Of a stretch of DNA of 64,000 nucleotides, positions 24,558 through 35,788 are shown piece after piece. The position numbers and the translations under genes are program-made. The first letter of the stretch is position 1, and every line of letters starts with the position of its first letter. The stretch is from Sorex araneus. Lineage: Eukaryota; Chordata; Mammalia; Eulipotyphla; Soricidae. A model generated the notes under the pieces. That model did no database searches. It had not been told where the DNA came from and saw only the letters and a program-made list of their open reading frames with translations. The stretch covers positions 16,916,395 through 16,980,394 of the forward strand of contig NC_073307.1 of assembly GCF_027595985.1 (NCBI RefSeq), read 5' to 3'.

Positions 24558-24745
24558 CTGGTTTTTGGGTTTTTGGTTTTTTTTTTTTTGGTCACACCCG
24601 GCAATGCTCAGGGGCTCCTCCAGGCTTTGCACTCAGGAATAACTCCTGGTGGTGTTCCGGGGAATATATGGGATGCCAGGGATCGAGCCCGGGTCAGCCA
24701 CATGCAAGGCAAATGCCCTCCCTGCTGTCCTATTGCTCCGGCCCC
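24558..24745 (-). mobile_element. Family-A SINE, young
   Basis: Inverted copy with a T-run, ggtcacacccggcaatgctc, and head end attgctccggcccc. The TSD tataatag lies at 24550-24557 and 24746-24753, probably extending into ggtttt with a small gap. Confidence 0.93.
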
Positions 24746-24753
24746 TATAATAG

Positions 24754-25380
24754 GTTTTCTATTATTATTTTATACTTGCAATGCTATTAGACCACCTCCA
24801 TCTCCAGGGTATCCTCAAACTTCCACCACTGGCCCAAGGGACCTATTCCTTTCACCCCATCTTTTCGCAGCCTTCATTCAAAATTCAGTCAAAGGTCATC
24901 CATAAGTCCTTGCCCAAAGCCAGGAGTAATATCAGATAAAACAAGCACTGTGAAGGGATGAGAAGGCAAAATCACAATCTCATTGAAAGACTGAGTTGAG
25001 AGTGTTACTCTTATATGCAACTGCATACTAAACCTTTTATATAACATGATTCTATGGAATCTGTGACTCTCTGTTTAGATACAATAATTTTTCACATACT
25101 CTAGGATCTCATAATAAAACCTTTTCAGAAGTCTATGCACAAGGGTCTGTCTTAATAGAAATCCCTTCCTGACTGACACTTGAGATGTGTGATAACCTGT
25201 GTGCTTAATTCACTATTTAATTTCTTTGTTAATACAAACATACACAAAAGAAATCCAAGCAAACAAAAAAATATTATTGTGAAGTTTTGTGCTTCTTCAA
25301 TACTAAGCTCTAATGAAAATTCAAAATATATTGTAAAAGACCCATGCAAAACACATCATCTTCTTCTTACCTTGTTTAAG
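24754..25380. other. Single-copy sequence, no gene
   Basis: Nothing recognised. Overlapping short frames at 25152-25398 have no family resemblance. Confidence 0.5.
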
Positions 25381-25550
25381 AACACAATGAGGATGTGATC
25401 CCAGGGGCCGCACGTGTGCGACCTCTCCACAGCTGCATGAGCATGACTCCAGAGGCCAGCTAAACTATTTTTGGTATCGGTAGCTCCTTGCAGAATGTCT
25501 CCAGACTGAGAACTAAGCCTCGGCCCCATGCCTGCCCAGGAGGGGAAAGG

Positions 25551-25551
<1 letters not shown>

Positions 25552-25644
<93 letters not shown>
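25552..25644. repeat. (TC)n microsatellite inside composite element
   Basis: About 92 bp of pure (TC)n sits at the position of the CT-rich segment in copy 1. It probably grew from sequence already in the element. Confidence 0.98.
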
Positions 25645-25648
<4 letters not shown>

Positions 25649-25951
25649 ACCTTTTTCCTTGCTGGGGGTGAAGGGCGTGGCGACTGCCATATTATGAGGA
25701 CAACAGATGAGAGTTACAAGTTTGCAATGATCCAATATCTGGAAGAAATTTCCCTGGACTTAGTTGCTAAAATGCAGAAATCTAAAACCACGCGGCCCCG
25801 ATATCTCTTCACAACAGGTCTGACTCTAGTGGGGAACTCATAACAATATTAGTGAGGTTTTTGTTGAAAAATTGAATGTAACCAAAGTAAGGAGAAAGTA
25901 AATGAAATTTATCAGTTTGGGAGGATGGGATGGGAGGTATACTGGGTTTTT

Positions 25952-25959
25952 GGTTGTTT

Positions 25960-25995
<36 letters not shown>
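25952..25995. repeat. (TTG)n microsatellite
   Basis: Eleven or so TTG units interrupt the L1-like 3' part of the composite copy. Confidence 0.95.
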
Positions 25996-26323
25996 GGTGG
26001 TGGAATATGGGACTGGTGAAGGGATGGTTGTTTTAGCATTGTATAACTGAGACTTAAACCTGAAAGCATTGTAATTTTCCACATGGTGATTCAATAAAAT
26101 GAAAAAATAAAATTAAAAAAAGTGCATAATGAGTAAGGTGCTAGTGATTTTTTTCATTTTTCAACTGAGAAGAGCAATATAAAGAAAAATAAACTGCCAA
26201 AAATCATATACATAATATATACTGCCCTTACACCTCAGCAGGAGGATACCCTGCTCCAAGTTCCATGCCGTAAGATAAATACTAGAACTTAATATAAACA
26301 TACATAGTTTAAAATTAAAGATG

Positions 26324-26490
26324 TTGGATTGGAGCGATAGCACAGTGGGTAGGGCGTTTGCCTTGCACGCGGCCGACCCGGGTTCAATTCCCAGCATCCC
26401 ATATGGTCCCCTGAGCACCGCCAGGGGTAATTCCTGAGTGCAGAGCCAGGAGTGACCCCTGTGCATCGCCGGGTGTGACCCAAAAAGCAA

Positions 26491-26527
<37 letters not shown>
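26324..26527 (+). mobile_element. Family-A SINE, youngest-looking full copy
   Basis: This is the best reference copy of family A. The tRNA-derived head carries Pol III A-box-like (tagcacagtgggtagg) and B-box-like (gggttcaattcc) motifs. Then come the catcccatatggtcccctg junction, the body (gccaggggtaattcctgag, gagccaggagtgacccctg), the end gtgacccaaaaagc and an (AATA)n tail. TSD aaaattaaagatg (26311-26323) and aaaattaaggatg (26528-26540) differ by one base. The cut site reads TTT/AAAA, the L1 endonuclease preference. The element encodes no protein. Confidence 0.97.
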
Positions 26528-26529
<2 letters not shown>

Positions 26530-26540
26530 AATTAAGGATG

Positions 26541-27670
26541 CATTCTTGCTCTGGAATTCATATTCTAGCGTTCAGATATGCACAGTGGGACTACAAACCC
26601 TAAGTCCCAACTCTGTTGATCAATACTGTTTAGGATAAAGAAACAATTCTCCACTTCTCACCTATTTCTTCTAAAAAAGCAATTATGTCCAATGCTGTGA
26701 ATTTTTGTGGTTGTCTCCTGCTGAGAGAAAGTAGGATGTGATCACAGAAGGGCTTAGGTAAAAGGAAAAGCAAATTAATTAACTTGTCAATGACTTTCTC
26801 TTAGATAGCATGAATGTAATAAATCCACACACAATAAAGTATACTTTCTCCAGACTACCTCTGATTTCTCACTTTGTTTTCCATTTCAGGAGAATTCCAG
26901 GGGCACATAGGAATTAGCACAATATTCAAAACACTGTGGCTGAAAAGTATTCTGCAATATTAAACAACTCATATTACTCTTAAATTCCCATAGCATGCTG
27001 CTATTTCTCCCCATTTCAATTAGATGATGGAATGCTACATTTGTAAATAGTTTAATTAACATCAAACTATTTATAAGAAGTAATTAAATCTTCAAAATGT
27101 AATTAAAATTAAATTATGAGTCTTTTAATTTAAATATCTGTATTTTAAGTGTTGATGTTCATCATTAATAATTAGATTTTTCCTTTTTAATTTTCATGAC
27201 TTTACCTAATTTAGAAAAAATAATTTTCAAAAATGCATGAATAACTTTCATATACATGAAATTACATCTTTTGCAATTTGTCATTTTTGAGGAAAATATA
27301 TCAAATTGTGTGCATTTAGGGTAGAATTATGTTTTTAATGTCTAAGCAGATTACTGTTACAAAAAATATTTGGAAAAATCCTGGTTATCCCAGTAATGTG
27401 AATGTTTCGACTATAATTAGTGAAAATATAGAGGGAATAAAAGTATTATACTTTCTTGGTCATGAGTGTGTTTATTTCTCATTCTAGCATTGTTAGTCTA
27501 TTAACAAAACATCTGGATGCACACAACAATAATTCAATTCTGTCTTTGATATTTTGTAGCCTTAAAGTCATATTTGTGGTGGTTACTTAAGTGAAGAGGG
27601 GAGGAGAGATGTCAACCTCAGGAGGGGAAGATGTCATCTTTCACTTCACTTCCTTTAGTCACCAAAGAAA
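26541..27670. other. AT-rich single-copy sequence, no gene
   Basis: Bases 27000-27450 are especially AT-rich. No gene or repeat recognised. Confidence 0.5.
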
Positions 27671-27679
27671 TACATAGGA

Positions 27680-27878
27680 GGTTTATTTTTACTTTATTTT
27701 GTTTTGTTTTGTTTGCTTTTTGTGTCACACCTGGCGATGCACAGTGGTTACTCCTGGCTCTGCACTCAGGAATCACTTCTGGAGGTATTCAGGGGAACAA
27801 ATGGGATGCTGGGAATCAAACCCAGGTCAGCCACCTGTATGGCAAATGCCTTACTCACTGTGCTATCACTCCAGCTCC
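27680..27878 (-). mobile_element. Family-A SINE
   Basis: Inverted copy with (TTTTG)n tail, tgtcacacctggcgatgcac and head end gctatcactccagctcc. TSD tacatagga at 27671-27679 and 27879-27887. Confidence 0.92.
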
Positions 27879-27887
27879 TACATAGGA

Positions 27888-28618
27888 AATTTAGTACTGA
27901 TGAAAATGCTTTGAGCACATGCATGATGGAGAAGTTACACCTCACCAGATTCAGCACCATCTCAAAACACACAACCCCCAAATAGTACCTGATTCCCACC
28001 TACACAGCCTGACAATCAATCCCTGCCATCCAGATATCCAGGCAGTCATAGAACCCAGACTAGAACAGTGAATTTCTCTTTGCATCAAAAAGAAGATAAA
28101 GCAACTCTGGACTCTCCTTGGTTCCTTCACTGGTCTTTTATTTACCTTCACAGAAAAAAAATTTCAGGAAGGAGATGTATAGTAAATTGAAATAACTTTA
28201 TTTTACATATTAGTTGGGTCCCTATCTACCTGCAACAAAGCTCTCAATGTTTTTCACTTTATTTTGAAAATGAAGTAAGGATGCAAGAATTTATATCTTA
28301 TTTAATAGGTTTGAAGCTTTACTTATGATCTGTGAACATTAGGACATATTACTTGCATGCACACACTTGCCCTGAACCTTAGAAATAATGGGATCAGCCT
28401 CAGTGAAACACTAGTGCACTGCTTGAATAAAAATTTCATACTCTGCATGTTTGATTCAAGTCTAGGGCAATTTTCTAGCATTCATTATCAATCATGTGTG
28501 CCTAATATGTCCAGTTTTCCCTTTTAGGTACATTTCACATTTCACAATTACTTTGGGTCCAACTATGAATTGAAGAGATGGCAGGCTTTCCCTAAGGTCA
28601 GTCTCTTTGACTCCAACG

Positions 28619-28620
<2 letters not shown>
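27888..28620. other. Single-copy sequence, no gene
   Basis: Nothing recognised. Confidence 0.5.

Positions 28621-28621
<1 letters not shown>

Positions 28622-28672
<51 letters not shown>
28622..28672. repeat. (CA)n microsatellite
   Basis: About 25 CA units. The 117-codon frame through it is partly dinucleotide and partly L1. Confidence 0.97.
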
Positions 28673-28673
<1 letters not shown>

Positions 28674-28769
28674 CTATCTCTGTCTGGATATTAATGCAGA
28701 AAAGTTCCTATATCCTGTGACATCAGCTTTGGAAGGAATAGCTAATCTGATCTTCATCTATTTGTACCT

Positions 28770-29720
28770 CCCATGCAATTTTTGCATATCAATAAGGGCC
28801 TTGGGGTACTTAGATTTAGAAGGGAGTCTGCAGGGGTTGGAGGAAAGTGCACTGGTAAGAAAGGAAAAAATCCATATTGTTTTCCAGAAAGGCTGGACCA
28901 GTCAGCATTCCCACAAACAATGAAAGAGTGTCCAGTCCTTCAAAAACTAGAAATTGACCTTCCATATGACCCTGCAATACCACTTCTGGGACTATATCCC
29001 GAGGATGCTAAAAAGCACAGTATAAATGACATCTGTCCCTATATATTCATTGCAGGACTGTTCACAATCACAATAGCCAAAATATGGAAACAACCTGCAT
29101 GCCCCAGAACAGATGACTGGTTAAAGAAACTTTGGTACATCTACACAATGGAATACTATGCAGCTGTTAGGAGAGATGAAGTCATGAAATTTGCTTATAA
29201 ATAGATAGACATGGAGAGTATCATGCTAAGTAAAATGAGTCAACAGAGAGGGACAGACATAGAAGGACTGCATTCATTTGTGGAGTATAGAATAACATCA
29301 CATGAAGCTGACACCCAAAGACAGTAGGTACAAGGGCCAGGAGGTTTGCCCCATAGCTGGAAGCCTACTTCATGAGCAGAGGGAGAAGGCAAATGAAATA
29401 GAGAAGGGATCATTAAGAAAATGATAGCTGGAGGAATCAGTCGAGTTGGGAGATGTGTGCAGAAAGTAGATAATGGGCCAAACATGATGGTCTCTCAGTG
29501 TCTGTGTTGCAAGCCATAATGCCCCAAAATAGAGAGAGAGTATGGGGACTATTGTCTGCCATGGAGGCAGGGGGAAGGTGTGAAGGGGGTATACCAGGAA
29601 TATTGGTGGTGGGGAATGTGTACTGGTAGAGGGATGGGTGTTTGATTATTGTGTGATGTGATTATAACCCAAACATGAAAGCTTGTAACTATCTCACAGT
29701 GATTCAATAATTTTTTAAAT
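28770..29720 (+). mobile_element. LINE-1 3' fragment: ORF2 C-terminal remnant plus 3' UTR
   Basis: A 5'-truncated L1 in forward orientation. The remnant frame at about 28925-29204 encodes the end of the ORF2 reverse transcriptase protein, with the family motifs PYDPAIPLLG and YIYTMEYYAA. A stop at 29202-29204 interrupts it before the usual end. The rest is lineage 3' UTR (agccataatgcccc, ggaggcaggggg, cccaaacatgaaagcttg) ending gtgattcaataa. It encodes no active enzyme. It is the longest unbroken example here of the L1 3' end found in many fragments, and I used it to read the inversions at 17293 and 59235. Confidence 0.9.
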
Positions 29721-30324
29721 CAGTCAACAAACACCCATACTGGATATTAAAATAACTTCTAGGAATAAAATGAAAATTGGAAATTCTATTAAAAAAAGAG
29801 AACAATCTAAAACCATGGGTTATTAGAGGCTGCTATAAGCATAGCCAAAGTACCAGAAAGCTCCACCCTTATTTATCTCAAAACTGAATTATCCATCCTC
29901 ATCAATTGGGATCTCTTACTGTAACATTTAAGAATCCTTGGTCCTGGAAGGGTAATTGCAAAGCCTGATAACCAAGGATAGAAGTGACTACTGAGATCCT
30001 GGGGGAAGTACTTAGCTCAGTGGCATTGTTGAAAGCTTTATTTCTACCTACCTGCTGCATGTCTGCCAGAGGGCTAGAGAACCCCCTGCTCAGTAAACGG
30101 GCACTGAAGCCAGACAGCCTGTCAGGCTTACTGTCTGCGGTCAGGATTTCAGACCCTGAGCACCTCTTATTTAGCCAGAGAAATCAAAAGCTTCCTATTT
30201 TAAAGAAACTTTGTACATTTGTTTTCTAATTGCTGCCTAGCAATGAATAATTACATTTTAATCACCCATTTTCTTACCCAAAAGGAGGGGCATTTCATTG
30301 AACACAGAAGTATAAACAAAGTAA
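29721..30324. other. Single-copy sequence, no gene
   Basis: Nothing recognised. The 81-codon frame at 29984-30229 has no known motif. Confidence 0.5.
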
Positions 30325-30445
30325 TAATTATTTTAAGTTATCATTCAGCATTTATGAAAGGCTTACTCTTCCGAGCCTTTTTTCATTAAATGTAATTTTC
30401 ACACAAAAATACATGCATCATCTCTGCTTTACAGGTTGAGGAAAG
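30325..30445 (-). mobile_element. MIR fragment
   Basis: cattcagcatttatgaaagg, tcattaaatgtaattttcac and ctttacaggttgaggaaaga follow inverted MIR order. Confidence 0.65.
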
Positions 30446-30473
30446 AGTGTTACAACATTCAATTTCTTTTCTC

Positions 30474-30672
30474 TTTTTTAAATTGAATCACCATGAGATA
30501 CATTTACAGAGCTTTCATGATGGAGTTTCAGTCATACAATGATCAAACACCCATCCCTCCACCATGTACATTTCCCACCACCAAAGTCCCCTGTATCCCT
30601 CCCCTCCCCCACGCCACCCTCATTACTCCCCTGCCTCTATGGCAGGCACTTTCCTGGTTACTCTACGTTTGG
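30474..30672 (-). mobile_element. LINE-1 3' end
   Basis: Inverted terminus (attgaatcaccatgagatac), then atgatcaaacacccatccct and a pyrimidine-rich stretch ending near tatggcaggcac. Confidence 0.85.
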
Positions 30673-30754
30673 GCAGTTTCTTGACCTCAGGCAGTCAAGA
30701 TTGAAAGCAGAAGTCTGGAGACAGGGTGAGTATGGTAGAGACTTTATTTGAGAA

Positions 30755-30950
30755 ATACACACACACACAAACACACACACACACACATACACATACACAG
30801 CCAGTGGAATAGCACTCTGCCACTAAAAGAAATTCAAACCATGTTTTATGGGCAAAATGGAAGAAATTTGAGAAATGAGTAAGGAGATAAAATATAACAG
30901 TTTCACTCATATGTAGACAGTAACTATATAAAACAAAGTAGATGAAAAGA
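30755..30950 (+). mobile_element. LINE-1 fragment with (AC)n
   Basis: Forward L1 sequence (gtggaatagcactctgccac, gagaaatgagtaaggag, tttcactcatatgtagac) follows an (AC)n tract at about 30760-30795. It may be a separate older L1, or the inverted half of the preceding one. About 85 bp between them is unexplained. Confidence 0.6.
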
Positions 30951-30955
30951 AATAA

Positions 30956-31144
30956 CGAGGGGCCGGAGCGATAGCACAGCGCTTAGGGCATTTGCCTTGC
31001 ACGCGGCCAACCCGGGTTCGATCCCCGGCCTCCCATATGGTCCCCCAAGCACTGCCAGGAGCAATTCCTGAGTGCAAAGCCAGGAGTAACCCCTGAGCAT
31101 CGCTGGGTGTGACCCAAAAAGCAAAAAAAAAAAAAGAAAGAAAA
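30956..31144 (+). mobile_element. Family-A SINE, full length, young
   Basis: It has the intact head (ggccggagcgatagcacag), B box gggttcgatcccc, body, and an A-tail. TSD gaaaagaaataa at 30944-30955 and 31145-31156. Confidence 0.94.
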
Positions 31145-31224
31145 GAAAAGAAATAAAGAAACTGCTTTGTTTCTGATTGGTTTTGCTTTAATCCAATCAA
31201 GAACTGAGGAGAGTATTCCAGGGG

Positions 31225-31400
31225 CTGCGGCACATACCTGGTATGCAAGAAGTCCTGAGCATGCCTCCCAGCTCTGCATCTCCCCCGCAGCAGGGCATCC
31301 TGGACCTGAGCCCAGCTGGACTCACCCTCACCAGGAGACCCACGCCCCCAGCACAGAAGAGAATTGGGCGGCTATAACGTACACCAACAAAACTAACTCC
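31225..31400. other. GC-rich unclassified block
   Basis: This stretch is markedly more GC-rich than its surroundings. It shows no family-A or family-B motifs and no recognisable protein. It could be an unrecognised retroposon head or a conserved non-coding piece. Confidence 0.35.
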
Positions 31401-32470
31401 AGACTCTGGTAAAATGATGGTGTTTACTGAGGGTGGGGTGTTAGGAACAAGCAACAGGGTCCTTTGAGTCATGGAATTGCACTGAAATTAACACATACAG
31501 AGGTGTGAATAGTTAATGGAATAAGAATTCAATTTAAAAAAAAAACATTTTAAGAGCCATCTCTAATTTTTTTTTCCAAAAAAACTGTCTTCTGGAATGA
31601 TTGCTAGACAAGAACATCCGTCTGTGATTAGGATTTTTGGGGTCTTTTCCCTGTTCATGCACACATTTTGATCTTCCGAGATTTTATTTAAATAGGTCTG
31701 CCTTCTGGCTATTCTCTTTTTTATGAAAATTCCTGTTAGGCCACTGAGATTTTGTGAAAGGCCCACATAAGTTCCCGCTTTCACTAATGAAATCAGAAAT
31801 ATTGACAAAAGACAGAAAACCAAGACAGTGTTGATATTGGTTTATCAGCAGTCTGAGCCAGGCGGCACCAAGGCAGCAAATGCACCCAGCAGACTCCTGT
31901 CCTGCTCAGTATTATTAGGTTGTTCTTGTTTTTTACTAGACCCAATGTTATTTTAGGAGCTACATAGCTTGGGGGATGATGTTCTAGGTTATATTTTAGA
32001 TCTGGGAATGCTCAAATCCTTTTCCATATAAATTAATGGTAATTGTTTCTTCACTCTAAGTCATTTGGGCTTTTGAAAGGTTTCACAGGGACACTCAATA
32101 GCCCAAAAAGCCTGTATTTGGAGGTAGGAGAAAAAGAGACTAAAAAAATAAAAAAAAATCTTGTTTAGAGGAATATTTTAAAATGATGAAAGCAATCGAT
32201 CTCATCTTCTGTTTTCTAAGTGCTCTAGAACATAAATCATTACTTTTGAATCATTATTAAATAAGTGTTGAAATAGATTGACTATCAAATAAGAAATAGG
32301 TGAATATTTTGCTTGACCATCAGTGAAGAAACTGACCTTCTGGAACCCTCACTGTCATCGGCTCCTCTTGAAAGGAACAACTGTCTTGTCTGCATATAGC
32401 AGTAAGGGCACCACTCTGATTGGTTGGTTTGTAGAGATTAATAGTTATTCTCTTCCTTTAGTTTATATTT
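31401..32470. other. Single-copy sequence, no gene
   Basis: Nothing recognised. The 86-codon minus-strand frame at 31563-31823 has no family motif. Confidence 0.5.
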
Positions 32471-32479
32471 AGCTGATAA

Positions 32480-32652
32480 TATGTATTTTTTTGTCTTGGG
32501 GCCATGTCTGATGATGCTCAAGGGTTACTCCTGGCTCTGCACTTAGGAATTATTCCTGGCAGTGCTTGGGGTACCTTTTGGGATGCCTGAGATTGAACTC
32601 GGTTCGGCCGTGTTTAAGGCAAACTGCCTGCCTGCCCTCCTATATTCCAGCC
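32480..32652 (-). mobile_element. Family-A SINE
   Basis: Inverted copy with gctctgcacttaggaattat and a worn head. TSD agctgataa at 32471-32479 and 32653-32661. Confidence 0.9.
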
Positions 32653-32699
32653 AGCTGATAAACATTTTACTTTGAGATCCTTTACACAAGATAAGACTT

Positions 32700-32766
32700 G
32701 GGGTTTGAGCCCACACCCAGCAGTGCAGGGGCCACTCCAAATGGTGCTCAGGGGACCATGTAGTAC
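32700..32766 (-). mobile_element. Family-A SINE fragment
   Basis: Only cacacccagcagtgcagggg and ggtgctcaggggaccatg remain. The head half is missing. Confidence 0.6.
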
Positions 32767-33477
32767 AAAACATAAGCTCACCTCTTTGACTTATTTCTTC
32801 AATAACGAGAAATTTTGTTCTACTGAAGAAGATGCATTTCCTTACTCAAACATGAAGTGCAATGCCATTTTATTGTCCAAATAGTAGATATCAAGGACCG
32901 AGGGAGGTCCTTGACTTTACTGGAACCAGTTCACCTCTCACACATTGCTTTACCTAATCATCTCTTATTTTTATTAAGGCACAATTAACTCAAAATGTAT
33001 TAGTTTCAGTTGCCCAACAAAACAATTCTACATCTGAGCATACCTACCAACAATCATTGTAGAATGCCCAGTTTCTATCCTCATCTTAGAAAACTACAGA
33101 AATATTTTCTTGAGATGATAACATTCAAATCCACATTAGAATGCCTGTCATTGTATCTGACCACCACACTGTAATTATCTTTGTGCCGTACCTCTAGACC
33201 CATTAGGACTACTCCCCAACCCCTTCTCTCTTCTATTATCAGTACCCTTCTATCATTCTATTATTATTATTATTCTATTCTTCTTCTATTATTCACTACC
33301 CTTTCTTCTTACTTATGGATTTTATTTTGCTGTTTAAATTTCAAATATAATTAAAACCATAAGACATTTGCCTTTTTCTAGTTGATGCATTCCATTTAGT
33401 ATTGCAACACAAGGTAATCCATTTTGTTACATATGGCAAGATTTCATTCATTTTTCTGCTAAGTTGCAGTACATGGT
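32767..33477. other. Single-copy sequence, ATT-rich stretch
   Basis: A short imperfect (ATT)n/(TTC)n stretch lies at about 33240-33296. No gene. Confidence 0.5.
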
Positions 33478-33523
33478 TTGTGTGTGTGCACACATCTGTG
33501 TGTCTAAGTGTGTGTGTGTGTGA
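33478..33523. repeat. (TG)n microsatellite, interrupted
   Basis: TG-rich run broken by cacacatc and ctaag. Confidence 0.9.
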
Positions 33524-33534
33524 TGCATCTTCTT

Positions 33535-33909
33535 TTTTAAAAAATCAAACCACACATTACAATGTTGCTCATGCTCAGATTTCAGTCACACAATATTCCA
33601 ATGCCCATCCCTACACTAGTGTACATCTCCCACCACCAATGTCCCCAGTTGCCCTCCGGCCACCCCCTCTCTCTTTCCTTTTGGGTATTACAGTTTGCAA
33701 TACAACTAGTAAGAGGTTACCAAGCTTGCTCCTTTACTACTTTCAGCACACAATTCTTTACCCAGAGTGGTCATTTCCAACTGTCATTGCTATAGTGGTT
33801 CTTTCTTTATCCCAGCTGCCTTCTTCCCCAGCACCTGAGGCAGGCTTCCAACCATGGACCAATCCTGCTGGCCTGTGTCTCTACTGTTCCTGGGTATTAG
33901 TCTTTAGTC
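33535..33909 (-). mobile_element. LINE-1 3' region
   Basis: Inverted L1 containing acaatattccaatgcccatc, cccaccaccaatgtcccc and ccttcttccccagcacctga, reaching close to the ORF2 end. It carries no coding remnant. Confidence 0.8.
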
Positions 33910-33928
33910 TCACACCGCTTTTTTTTTT

Positions 33929-34048
33929 CTACACTCAGGAATTACTCCTGGCAGTGCTCAGGGGACCATATGGGATTCTGTGATTCGAACCCGGGTCGGC
34001 CACATGCAAGGCAAATGCCCTACCCGCTGTGCTATCGCTCCAGCCCCG
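33929..34048 (-). mobile_element. Family-A SINE lacking its 3' body
   Basis: The inverted copy starts directly at actcaggaattactcctgg, so the tail-proximal part is missing. The head is well kept (gctatcgctccagcccc). Flanks tcacaccgctttttttt (from 33910) and tcacactgctttttttt (from 34049) look like a TSD with one difference. The deletion is internal to the insertion. Confidence 0.85.
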
Positions 34049-34155
34049 TCACACTGCTTTTTTTTTTATCCCCAAAAATTACACATCTTCTTGATCCCTA
34101 TGTATTTCCTGATTTTAAGTTCTTTTCTGGATTACTCTAAAAAAATTCCAATAAG

Positions 34156-34239
34156 TGTTGGAGGAATGGGTACTCGAGCATTATATGACTGAAACACAAC
34201 CACAAAACGTTGTAAGTCTGTAAAAAATAAAAATTAAAG
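34156..34239 (+). mobile_element. Very short LINE-1 insertion (84 bp)
   Basis: Only the last part of an L1 3' end is present (gtactcgagcattatatg, gttgtaagtctgtaa, A-rich tail). A perfect 15-bp TSD, aaaaattccaataag, lies at 34141-34155 and 34240-34254. It is a severely 5'-truncated retrotransposition. Confidence 0.85.
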
Positions 34240-34254
34240 AAAAATTCCAATAAG

Positions 34255-34955
34255 AAAACCAAGAAGAGAAAACAAAAGTATTTGGGAAAGAGAATGACCT
34301 AAACAGGAGATCTTTGTGTGACTGAATCAACAGGTTCACAGGAGCATGCTAGGTCTTTGACTATGGAGGATATAACTTAGACACATTGTCATTCTTTCCT
34401 TTTCTAGAGACTTTTTAATGGTGTATTCTCAGAGTTCAGAACTAGTGCTATTTCCTTTAGCAGTGCTATGAGGTCATGGGAATATCTACATTTTTTCCTG
34501 GGTCTGGATCTTCTATATTTCAGTGACCCCTTATATTTTGGATATTTCACCATTTTGGGACTAAAACGAAAACAATATTTTATCTGCATGAAATAAGGCA
34601 AACATAACCATATTTTCCTTTGAAATATGAAGGTGACATCTCGTGTATTTTTGTCATGGACATTTATTTTTATTAATTAAAGAATACTAAATTATGTAGG
34701 AAATAAATGCACTTAGCACATTTTGACTTTTAGCTTTTATTTTGTTAGATTTCCAGCATTTCTTCAAAGTCTCTTGAATATTAATGCAAGGACTCCCTTA
34801 ATAGCTATACAGCCCTATGTAAAATTAGGATAAAGGATAGATCATATATGGAAAGGACAAAATCCTTTCTAAATTCTGGCCTTTTGCTTCACGTTTTAGA
34901 AATCTTAGATGAATATGCATTTATTCATCTAAGTAAATATTATTTACTCACTGCA
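34255..34955. other. Single-copy sequence, no gene
   Basis: Nothing recognised. Confidence 0.5.
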
Positions 34956-34959
34956 GATG

Positions 34960-35035
34960 ATGCAGGTACCAGGTGTTAGTGACACTTAATCCCATTTTGA
35001 AGAGAGAAACTGAGGAGCAGGTCACAGTTCCCTGA
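34960..35035 (-). mobile_element. MIR fragment
   Basis: taccaggtgttagtgacac, taatcccattttgaagag and aaactgagg follow inverted MIR order. Confidence 0.5.
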
Positions 35036-35227
35036 AGAGTAGATAATGATGATTACGTCTGTCTGTGAGGAAAAAAAATCTCTCATTCCTCAGATTCAGA
35101 GGCATCATGTGAATGTCCTTCCTTCTCCTCATACCCTCTCAGATTTGTTCCTATGAGGTGGCATAGAAGGTGGAATGATTGTATTCTTATTTTTTGTTTC
35201 TGTTTTGTGTGGTTTTTTTTTTTTCAT

Positions 35228-35330
35228 TCTTTCACACAGCTGGCAGTGTGGAGAGCCTGCTGGGGAATTCAACTCAGGTTGGTTCAAGTGAGTTCAAGGC
35301 AGGTGCTGTACCATTGCTCCTCTGCCATCC
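35228..35330 (-). mobile_element. Family-A SINE, decayed
   Basis: The inverted head (aactcaggttggttcaagtg, accattgctcctctg) follows a T-run and a shortened body. Confidence 0.55.
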
Positions 35331-35788
35331 TTGTTTCTAAAAAGCCTAAGGTTTTTTTTTTTTAAATTATTATATCCTTTTCTTTTTCTTTCTTTTTCTA
35401 CCCTTGGGAGTGGCCCTCCTAGTTCCAAGTCCAATGATGTTACTATTTGCCATCGCTGCTAATTCCTAGACATACATCCGTGTTGATGATGAAAGTGGGC
35501 TAGCTGAAATAAGTACTCCATGTCGGGGAAGGCCAGAAATGAGTTGGGATACTCAGGAGCACTGGAAACCATAAAAGAAAGGTGCTGGGTGCCATTTCAA
35601 CCCTTAGGAAGCTCTGAATCAGAGAAAAGCATGAGGTGGCAGATCCATTCACAATCATTTTAGAACAGCAGACTCAGGAATTGATTGTTTTCATTTTGTT
35701 TCTACAATTTTTGTTCTGCTATCTCATTTTCTTAGGTAGTAAGAACTTACAACACTGGGAACCATTTAAGTTCATACATTTGAAAAAG
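35331..35788. other. Single-copy sequence, no gene
   Basis: Nothing recognised. Confidence 0.5.

Larger units (their letters stand above)
25392..26106 (+). mobile_element. Composite retroposon, copy 2
   Basis: It has the same block order as 5228-6113: a GC-rich head with agaactaagcctcggcccc (about 25509), a CT-rich middle expanded into a long (TC)n, gtggcgactgcca (about 25678), aaaaccacgcggcccc (about 25785), then the L1-like 3' end finishing gtgattcaataaaa. A (TTG)n run lies inside the L1-like part. Ends are approximate. The left flank aagaacacaatgagg and right flank aaagtgcataatgag may be a diverged TSD. No protein-coding content. Confidence 0.65.

Noticed and set aside
25552-25644. CRISPR-like or other spaced repeat array
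   Set aside because: Simple dinucleotide repeat with no spacers, in a mammalian genome.
26324-26400. tRNA gene candidate at a SINE head
   Set aside because: A and B boxes are present, but no convincing cloverleaf or anticodon loop was found and the unit continues into a SINE body and tail with a TSD.
28570-29204. 117- and 143-codon plus-strand frames
   Set aside because: The first is (CA)n plus L1 debris. The second is a decayed LINE-1 ORF2 C-terminus, not a host gene.
33402-33983. 193-codon frame, longest in the window
   Set aside because: It runs through (TG)n, inverted L1 3' sequence and a SINE. It is a repeat artefact.
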